A stretch of DNA of 64,000 nucleotides, from NCBI GenBank assembly GCA_021292105.1, contig CM037871.1, forward strand, positions 55,258,866 to 55,322,865. Direction: 5' to 3'. Origin of the DNA: Anadara kagoshimensis. Lineage: Eukaryota; Mollusca; Bivalvia; Arcoida; Arcidae. The position numbers and the translations under genes are program-made. Under the pieces are notes generated by a model. The model did no database searches. It was not told the origin of the DNA and saw only the letters and a program-made list of their open reading frames with translations. Below, piece after piece: positions 56,795 to 64,000 of the stretch (position 1 is its first letter; every line of letters starts with the position of its first letter).

Positions 56795-58671
56795 AAAAAT
56801 AGTGAGAAGTTTATGTAATGCTTTTGAGCCTGATCAACATTTACATTTATACCCCATGTGTCACCAAAAAACTTGAAGTTTATCTAATAATAATTGTAAC
56901 CCTTCCTTACTTTTAGAAAAAAGAACTGTATCATCTGCATATAATAATGTGAACAACATATCTTTATCTATAATAACTGCATCTTTTTGCTCTGTAAAAA
57001 CGTAATCAACTAAATCGTTGTTTAAAAAATAAAAATAGAAGTGGAGATAATGGCTCGCCTTGTTTTACCCCACTAAATAATTCAAATGGTTCAGACATAA
57101 CATTGTTATAACGTACAGCTGCTTTAACCGTGGAATACATACTTCTAATCATGTTACACATTTTGCTACTATATTTGTATTGACTAATTTTAAAAATAAC
57201 ATATTTCTAGGAATCGCATCAAAGGCCTTTCTAAAATCTATAAATGCTGTAAATAACTTGTTGCCTTTACACAAAGTATCTGTCACAACGGAGTTTAAAA
57301 CAAAAATACAACCCACTGTGGATTTGTTTGGGCGAAACCCAAATTGTTTATCAGATAATATATCCATGTTCTCAGCCCACTTCAATAACCTGTTATTAAT
57401 TACAATAGAAAACAACTTAGCAATCACACTTATTAAAGAAATACCACGATAATTATTGACATCATTTAAATCACCTTTCTTTGGAATAGGAATTATAGTA
57501 CATTTTGTCCACTGATTAGGATAAACAGAATTATTAAAAAGAAAATTAAATATTTTACATAAAAGGGATAACAATAAGTCACCTGCATATATAAAATTTC
57601 ACCAATAACACCATCATAACCAGAACTTTTACCTTTTTTAAGTTTTCTAATTGCCTCTGCAATTTCCATTTCACTTATACTTTTATCTAACTCATCATTG
57701 TATACAGTATTACTAATATCTTCATCTTCAACAACATCATTATTATTTACATTTACCTCTGAAAACACATCATTAAAATAAGAAACAAAATCGTTTAACT
57801 CTAACTTACAATTATTATTTACAAATTTCTTACCCTTAACAAAATTCCAAAAATGTTTAGGATTAGACTTAGCAATATCACACAATTGTTTACCTTGTTC
57901 ATGTTTATATTTACATTTTGCCCTGTGTTTAATTTTATTGTACAATGTTCTATTTTTACAAAATTCACTACGATTCTCATCTGTAGGATATCTACTATAT
58001 TTATTTCTACTTTTACTAAAGGCAGCCTTTGCCGTTTTACAATCTAAATCAAACCATTTATTAGTATTACTACACTTATTTCGTACTGGCCGTACAACTT
58101 TGCCAAATATATCAAATGTTGTATCATACAATACAGACGACACTTTTTCAATAGCTCTATCGATACTCTGTTGGTCATTACCGTCCATACCAGACACTGT
58201 ATTATGTAAAATAGGTAGTAACAACTCTAACTGACTACGGAAAATATCAATCTTGTCATTATCCCAGAACACACGCTTTGTTTCTGTGTTATTAAAAGGT
58301 TTAAATTCCGTATCATAATGATCAATAGAAAAATATATAGGGGCATGACACGACAATTCATTGAAATCTAATATTTCAAAATCATTAATTAAACCAAAGT
58401 CATCCTTTGAAATAATTACATAATCAACAACACTATGACCATTATCAGATGTGTAAGTTAATCTACCGATACCCCTGTCTCTACCTTTCCGCCCATTACA
58501 AATTAACAATTCTGATTTCTTACATAAATTTAACAATCTTCTACCATCACTATTTGTCTTACCGTCCATATTTGATCTTTTTAATTTTTTGACTACATTA
58601 TCATCTGCATTAAATGTTTCACCATCTATATAATTTATTAAATTATCGTTCTCAATGTAATCTTTAGACAA
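56795..58671 (-). pseudogene. LINE ORF2, reverse-transcriptase domain (frameshifted)
   Basis: In sense order: SRNKYSRYPTDENRSEF, LKKGKSSGYDGVIGEIL, a frame change near 57585, YPNQWTKCTIIPIPKKGD, NNYRGISLISVIAKLFS, KQFGFRPNKSTVGCIF, FTAFIDFRKAFDAIPRN (motif A), a frame change near 57150, VKQGEPLSPLLF (motif B), another shift, and LLYADDTVLFSKS with the catalytic YADD at plus 56930-56941. At least three indels separate these motifs. Catalytic residues are all still present. Confidence 0.88.
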
Positions 58672-59150
58672 ACCAACCCTGCTGTTAAAATCACCACAGA
58701 GTATAACTGTACCACTATTCTCATACTGTTCAATGTCAACTTCTAAAATGTCATAAAAATCGATATCGTCTCTCTTTCTTACCTAAGAGGTATGTGGAAG
58801 TACATAAATATTACATAAATAAACATCACGCTCTATATCAAAATACTTTTTATCCAATTTTACCCATATGATACCATTTTCATTTTTGTCTATTACTCTT
58901 ATACCACCAGAAAAATCATTTTTATAATAAATGGATACACCACCACTATGTCTTCCTTTCTTAAATACCTTCTTACCTGGTACAGTTATACACTCATAAC
59001 CATTAATGCTTAATTTATCATCATTACTTTGCCATGTTTCACATAAACATAAAACGTCATAATTGTTAACAAATGAAATAAAGTCATTATCATACACCTT
59101 TCTCTTTAGACCGTCAACATTCCAAACTAAAAATTTAAGTTGACCCTGCT
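58672..59150 (-). pseudogene. LINE ORF2, AP-endonuclease domain with one in-frame stop
   Basis: VLCLCETWQSND (catalytic Glu), KGRHSGGVSIYYK and YLCNIYVLPHTS are followed by an in-frame TAG at 58783-58785. The same frame resumes with CGDFNSRVG and, further on, SVVDYVIIS and ELSCHAPIYF, the DFN, SxxD and S-x-H motifs of the exonuclease-endonuclease-phosphatase fold. Only the point stop breaks this domain. Confidence 0.85.
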
Positions 59151-59157
59151 GCCTGTC

Positions 59158-59698
59158 CTAATCTCTATAGTCCCGTCCTTCTCTTTGTCTTTGTCCTTGC
59201 CTTTGTCTTGAATCCCCATGTGTATATGCTCCTCTTCTTCCTCCTGTTTCTGTATATGGTCTTCCATTCACAATCAGCTTGTTGTATGTTATATACGCGT
59301 CGTTTCCTTTGTCTCGTTCAGCCTTCATTATCGGTACAAGCCTTTGTCTTTCTCTAACTACTTCCTCTGGATACTGATCAAACACTTTGAAATTACTGTT
59401 TATATTCTTTCTTGCTTCACTTTTAACTCTTTCTTTGTCCTTTCTACTACTGAATTTCGCAACTATTTTGCGCGGTTTTTTGTCCAGGCGGCCAAATCTA
59501 TGCACAGCATCAAATTTAATATTATTAACTTCGGTTTCATCCATCTGTAGCTCGCGCACTAAAAACTCGCCCAACACTTTTTCGGTATCTGGTTGCTTTT
59601 CCTGTTGAATTTCAGGCACATTTAAGAACACTAAGTTATCTCTCATCGATCTCGATTTTAAGTCAGTAATTTCACTTTTCAATCTTTCCTTCACTTCA
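59158..59698 (-). pseudogene. LINE ORF1, 5'-truncated, fused to the host array
   Basis: RSMRDNLVFLNVPEIQQEK, FDAVHRFGRLDKKPRKIVAK and FDQYPEEVVRERQRLVP give the RRM-like and C-terminal domains of an L1-type ORF1 nucleic-acid-binding protein, ending in an Arg/Gln/Gly-rich tail. The coiled-coil N-terminus is absent. The apparent first residues (MSDYYGNLSDYSE) are largely translated from the CACTA subterminal repeats, so that start is accidental. Confidence 0.85.
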
Positions 59699-59707
59699 GA
59701 ATAATCA

Positions 59708-59930
59708 GACAAGTTACCGTAATAATCAGACACTTGCCGGAAATTTTAGAATCCGTAAAATTTACCGTAAAATATTCTTATTATTCCGGATTTTGACCAA
59801 TTATTTCGGATTTTGTCCGATTATTTCGGATTCGATCTAAAAATTCCGGAATTGATCTAAATATTCCGGATTTTCGCAAAGATTACGGAAAGGGTCTTAC
59901 TATTCCGGAATTTCGCAATTATTCCGGTAA
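59708..59930. repeat. Right subterminal repeat array of the CACTA-type element
   Basis: GATTATTTCGGATTTTGTCC, AAAAATTCCGGAATTGATC and similar units recur at about 20-bp spacing, mirroring the left array in inverted orientation. Confidence 0.85.
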
Positions 59931-59945
59931 AACCTCCTTCTAGTG

Positions 59946-60371
59946 ATATCTGGACTGTTTTGGTGATTTTGTTTGAAAATTAACATTACAAATATATCAA
60001 TGGTGTGGGATAAATAATTCTGTATGTCCTGGTCCAATAAAACAAATCCAGTGTGATTGGTCGTGTGAGTAGCGGTCTGGTGTTAAGACGTGTTTTTGGT
60101 CTGTCCGCAATATTTTGAAGTTTTTGGATAGTTAATTGATGAATTTTGATATCATGTTTTGCTATTAACTTTCTAACTTTTTTAAGGATATGTTAGTGGA
60201 GAAATTATTTACTTTTACTGTGCACTTTGGAGTATATTTGAAATTTAATTTTTGACAAAAAAAGAACAATAGATATTTCTATCATGAATAACACAGTGAA
60301 CAGTTCTCTCAGAGAAGTAGGGAGCTCGGTCATGCAGGCTTACGACGTATTAAATAACGTAAATAACACAG
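59946..60371 (+). repeat. Long direct duplication, copy B, part after the CACTA insertion
   Basis: It matches 3512-3935, including the presumed 5' untranslated region and the first 29 or so codons of the LINE ORF1. Homology to copy A then ends while the LINE continues. Confidence 0.92.
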
Positions 60372-61183
60372 GTAATTTACCTGTATTTTCACCGAATAAC
60401 TCGGATAGTGGTCAACAAGAGTTAGGAAATGTGATTGTAGATATATACCGCCGATTGGAAAAACTCACACTTTTGGACGATATCAACCAGAAGCTAACAA
60501 ATATTGAACATAAATTTGCAGCAATTCAGGCTGATTTAAGTGTTGTAAAGACTAAAGTTTCTGCAAATACTGAGAGAATACAAAGATGCGAGTATGGACA
60601 AGCAGATCTAGATGATGGAATGCGATACTTGGAACAAGATAAAGAAGAATTATTTAAAATGACAAGTGAACTGAAAGAGCAAGTATTGGACACACAAACA
60701 AGAGCAATGAGAGACAATCTTCTGTTTGGTGGTATTAACAGGGTGTATAAAACAAACGATAAAGGCATCGAATATGAGGACACAGAAGAGGTTTTACAGG
60801 AGTTTTTAGAGAAAGAAATGGACATAAGAGACGCAGAATTCGAAAGAGTGCATAGAATGGGGAGAGGTAAAAACGGTAGACCTCCGTATATAGTGGCAAA
60901 GTTTAGTAGTCATAAAAAACGAGAAGTTAGAAAGAAAGCACCAGATGTACTGAGAGGGAAAGATAACTTTAGTGTATTCGAACAATTCCCCAAAGAAATT
61001 CAAGAAAGACGTAAGAAATTAATCCCAAAATTAAAAGAGGCCAAACGTAACAAACAAAATGCAAAACTTGTTGTGGATAAACTATATATTGATGGCAAAT
61101 TATTTAATCCTGAAAGGAGGGGTAATCATCGAGACACAGAAATGGAATTTGAGGAGGAGGAGTTTGACAGGAGATATGATTAA
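60284..61183 (+). CDS. LINE ORF1 (L1-type nucleic-acid-binding protein), full length
   Basis: The 299-residue frame is intact. Residues ~60-140 (LEKLTLLDDINQKLTNIEH, VKTKVSANTERIQRCEYGQ) are heptad-rich and likely coiled coil. RAMRDNLLFGGINRVYK, FERVHRMGRGKNGRPPYIVA and FSVFEQFPKEIQERRKK form the RRM-like and C-terminal domains; the tail is acidic. It is clearly homologous to the truncated ORF1 at 59158-59698 but only distantly, so two LINE families of one clade are present. It would bind LINE RNA in the retrotransposition particle. ORF2 follows about 40-75 bases later. Confidence 0.88.
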   Translation: MNNTVNSSLREVGSSVMQAYDVLNNVNNTGNLPVFSPNNSDSGQQELGNVIVDIYRRLEKLTLLDDINQKLTNIEHKFAAIQADLSVVKTKVSANTERIQRCEYGQADLDDGMRYLEQDKEELFKMTSELKEQVLDTQTRAMRDNLLFGGINRVYKTNDKGIEYEDTEEVLQEFLEKEMDIRDAEFERVHRMGRGKNGRPPYIVAKFSSHKKREVRKKAPDVLRGKDNFSVFEQFPKEIQERRKKLIPKLKEAKRNKQNAKLVVDKLYIDGKLFNPERRGNHRDTEMEFEEEEFDRRYD

Positions 61184-61219
61184 CAGAGGGGAGCTGATGG
61201 CAATGGACACAGATAGGGA

Positions 61220-62160
61220 TGCGCCGGAGGGCATGTATCTAGTGGATTTTCATCTATTTTGTGTTTCAATCTGAATGTATGTGGACTTCGTAGTCGCCTT
61301 ATTGTTTCAGAATTTCAAGAACTTAATTTAATATTTTTAACTGAAACTAAAACTAGTGATGGTGATATATTTGATCTTACACATGGATATAAAATTAAAA
61401 TGAAAAATAGATCGAAGTGTGTTTCTAAATTTGGTGGCATAGCAGTGATATACAAAAAACAGTTGGAACAATATCTTAAATTCCTCAAAAGTGATAGTGA
61501 AACAACTACTGGGTGAAAATAAGGATTTGCTTGTAGGTTGTGTGTATATCCCCCCGTATGGTACAAAATATTCGTCAGTAGATTCGTTTTCTGAAATACA
61601 GGATGAACTGGTGCAACTTAACCGAAATAATTATTTGACCTTCGTTGGAGATTTTAATGCGCGCACCAGCACGTTATGTGACTATGTGCATATAAATGAA
61701 TTTACAAGTGATTTGTTGTGTGAAAATGATGCATTTCTGGATAGTTTCGATTTGAATGTGAGACATAGCATGGATGTAAGCAAACCTAATTTATTTGGAA
61801 ATTCCCTTATAGAGTTTTGTAAAAATAATGATATTCGTATTGTTAATGGCAGGATGGATAAGGATTATAAAATTGGTAAAACTACTTGTAAAGATAGAAG
61901 TGTTGTAGATTATATATTATATGTTCTTCTTTTTTATTTTCGAAATTGTGTCATTTTGAAGTTCATGACTTTAACCAGTTATTCTCGGATGCACACTCTG
62001 TTGTTAGTTTTAGTTTTCAAACATCTTCAGGATTAACAATGACTGACAGTAATTTTAGTGAAAACGCATCTAAAGACTACATTAAGTGGAACAGTCGTCT
62101 GAAAAAACGAATACACGGAACATTTTACATCGCATTCTTTGGATCAAGTGATATCTTTAC
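61220..62160 (+). pseudogene. LINE ORF2, AP-endonuclease domain (frameshifted)
   Basis: LCFNLNVCGLRSRL (catalytic Asn), NLIFLTETKTSDG (Glu), then a frame change near 61500, LLVGCVYIPPYGTKYSS, YLTFVGDFNARTS (GDFNA) and DRSVVDYIL, another change near 61930, and FSDAHSVVSFSF (the SDH motif). All catalytic motifs survive but in three frames. Further shifts occur near 62110. Confidence 0.85.
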
Positions 62161-63990
62161 TTGATAGTGCAGATTTATCGGACGATATTGTGATAAACAG
62201 TGTGACTGAACATATTAACGATTTGTTTACAAAAAGTGCCAAACACGTGTTTGGCTATAAACAGAACAGTCACGTGACAAGGAAGGGAAGTAATTCGCGA
62301 CCGTGGTTTGGAAAGGAATGCTCTGCAGCGCGAGAGAAATTTCATCGTGCAAAGACACTATATCATAGAAACAAATCAACTGCCAATAAGGAACATTTAA
62401 AAGAAAAATGTAAGTTATATAAACAGACTTTGAGTCGTCATTTTCAAAAATATAAATTTACTGTGGGTATTAAGCTTCGTAGTTTAAGAAAACAAAACAG
62501 TAGACATTTTTGGACAATTTTAAATAGGTTAAATAATAATAATGACAATGATTCTGGTAATATTGGTGCTTCTCTTGAAGATATGTATAATCATTTTAAA
62601 GATTTGAATGCTTGTAGTTTTTATGATGAGGTTATTGTAACTGACAATAATTTAAATAATGCAGAGTTCAACTGTATTTTGAATAATAGTATAACTGAAA
62701 ATGAAGTATTATGCGCTGTTAAATGGTTAAAAAATAACAAAGCGCCAGGCGCTGATCATATCATTAATGAGTATATTGTAGCTACTATTGACACTTTGTT
62801 ACCAGTATATGTAAAATTATTTAATACTATATTAGATAGTGGTAAAGTCCCTGATGTGTGGCTAACGGGAATTATTAAACCTATTTTTAAAAATAAAGTG
62901 TCAAAAACGCAACCTGAAAATTATAGAGGTATCACTTTACTTAGTTGTTTAAGTAAATTATTTACCAGTATACTTAATAGTCGGTTAAATAAATATGCTG
63001 ATCAGGTTGAATTAATTAACAAAGCACAATCTGGTTTCAGAAAAGGTTATTCTACCTTGGATAATATTTTGATTTTATTTTTTCTTGTTACATTATATAT
63101 TAACTATGGTAAAAAACTGTTTTGCGCTTTTATAGATCTCAAATGTGCATTTGACAAGGCTTGGAGATCGGGTCTTTGAAGAAAATGTTAAACTCTGGTA
63201 TTAATGGCAAAATTTTTACTGTCATATGTAACATGTATAAGTCAATTAAGTCATGTGTTCAAGTAAATAATGAGTTATCATTTTTTTTCATGTCACAAAT
63301 TGGTGTTAGACAGGGAGAAAACCTCTCGCCGTTTATAATTTCTTTATATCTTAATGACTTACAAGATTTTTTTAGAGCAAAATAGCGTATTGGGCACAGA
63401 ATTTATGTGTAATATATTGTATGATAAATTTCATGTATATTTTAAATTGTTTTTTTCTATTATATGCTGATGATACTGTACTTTTTTCGGATAGTGAATG
63501 TGGTTTACAAAAATGTCTTGATGTTAATTTAAATTACTGCAAATTATGGAAACTTGAGATTAACACAGATAAAACAAAGGTTCTAGTTTTTAGAAAAAGG
63601 AAAAGTAATAAGGTTATGAATTTTATGTTAAATGGTAAAAAACTTTATGTTGTTGACTCTTTTGTTTATCTTGGTATGTGTTTTAAGTATAACAATAATT
63701 TTGTAGATATGAAAAAAATGTTGGTTTGTAACGCTAAAAGGGCTATGTATTCTCTGTTAGATAAAATCACTTATTTACAAATACCGATTGATTTGCAATT
63801 ACAACTTTTTGATGGTTTAGTTTTATCAGTATTGGTGTACTCATGTGAAATATGGGCTTACGAAAACATTAATATTATAGAAAGTGTACACTTAGATTTT
63901 TGTAAACGTATATTGAAATTAAAGAAAAGTACCCCGAATTACATGGTCTATGGTGAACTTGGTAGATTTCCACTTAATATTCATATATAA
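62139..63990 (+). pseudogene. LINE ORF2, reverse transcriptase and C-terminus (frameshifted, runs to window end)
   Basis: AVKWLKNNKAPGADHIINEY, PDVWLTGIIKPIFKNKVS, PENYRGITLLSCLSKLF, KAQSGFRKGYSTLDNIL and FCAFIDLKCAFDKAWR (motif A) are in one frame to 63179. GVRQGENLSPFIISLYLNDL follows in a second frame, and LLYADDTVLFSDSECG (catalytic YADD), LEINTDKTKVLVFRKRK and VHLDFCKRILKLKKSTPNY in a third. The C-terminal region stops at a TAA at 63988-63990, before the expected zinc-knuckle, so either another frameshift follows or the element is truncated beyond the window. Confidence 0.88.
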
Positions 63991-64000
63991 ACTTTAGAAT

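Larger units (their letters stand above)
53656..59698 (-). mobile_element. 5'-truncated LINE nested in the CACTA-type element
   Basis: The minus strand carries ORF1 (partial), AP-endonuclease, reverse transcriptase and a C-terminal CCxxC...H...C region. The sequence GAATAATCA stands at both sides (53647-53655 and 59699-59707), consistent with a 9-bp target duplication, although the repeat array makes this ambiguous. The 3' end lies at 53656 (AATAAACTAAATTGAAATT in sense). ORF1 lacks its N-terminal half, so the LINE is 5'-truncated in the normal retrotransposition manner. It is inactive: stops, frameshifts and a HINE-like insertion break ORF2. Confidence 0.85.
53250..59945. mobile_element. CACTA-type element (composite, 6.7 kb) with empty-site proof
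   Basis: The left end CACTAGAAGGGGGTTTTACC and the inverted right end CACTAGAAGGAGGTTTTACC continue into GGAATAATTGC, about 31 bp of TIR with one mismatch. ATA is duplicated at 53247-53249 and 59946-59948, and copy A shows a single ATA (3512-3514) with nothing between. A CACTA start and a 3-bp duplication are the diagnostic marks of the CACTA (En/Spm, CMC) superfamily. No CACTA transposase is coded. Without the nested LINE the element would be about 0.65 kb, made of subterminal repeats, that is, a CACTA MITE. Confidence 0.88.

Noticed and set aside
59158..59760. Two related LINE copies being one element split by the CACTA insertion
   Set aside because: The two ORF1 proteins are only distantly similar and lie on opposite strands; they are separate families and insertions.
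53250..59945. A new class of DNA transposon that encodes its own reverse transcriptase
   Set aside because: The RT region is bounded by a candidate 9-bp duplication inside the CACTA array, is 5'-truncated in ORF1 and belongs to a LINE clade also present at 60284-63990. A nested LINE explains it better.

Overview
This is a eukaryotic, intron-rich, AT-rich genomic window, most likely from a bivalve mollusc. The host genes are a divergent Cys-loop receptor cluster and a nucleoredoxin-like gene. The repeats are a tRNA-headed SINE, pearl/HINE-like elements full of 145-180 bp arrays, LINEs, MITEs and a Crypton-like tyrosine recombinase. The genus is inference; the sequence alone does not fix it.

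Layout. (1) 1-3935 is copy A of a long direct duplication whose copy B lies at 51064-60370. (2) 4264-5803 holds the last two exons (M3 to M4) of a nicotinic acetylcholine receptor (nAChR) subunit whose 5' exons must lie left of the window. (3) 12115-12720 is a decayed copy of an nAChR 5' region including a 52-nt signal-peptide exon with a stop codon. (4) 18722-27129 is a seven-exon alpha-type nAChR gene with the classical 146/45/110-bp exon series; exon 5 carries an apparent one-base deletion. (5) 15774-17510 contains a large hairpin followed by a 67-bp satellite. (6) 27130-43860 is repeat-dominated: MITEs, HINE-like elements, a 104-bp array ending in an inverted block, and a decayed reverse transcriptase of the GIPxGTNxAP type. 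(7) 43870-45869 is a four-exon Crypton-type tyrosine-recombinase gene with two apparent one-base deletions. (8) 47135-48930 on the minus strand has two exons of a nucleoredoxin-like (thioredoxin-fold, WCPPC) gene, again with a one-base deletion. (9) 51064-63990 is copy B of the duplication. It contains a CACTA-type element (3-bp target duplication), which holds a 5'-truncated minus-strand LINE, which holds a HINE-like array element. A plus-strand LINE then runs to the window end.

The most informative features are the two duplicate copies, each of which serves as an empty site for an insertion in the other; the nAChR duplication/decay series; and four separate conserved genes or exons broken by a single missing base, usually in an A or T run. 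Those breaks could be residual assembly errors or true pseudogenisation. A dispersed repeat with some eighteen copies turns out to be the 3' end of a retroelement, because its longer copies still encode the C-terminus of a reverse transcriptase.
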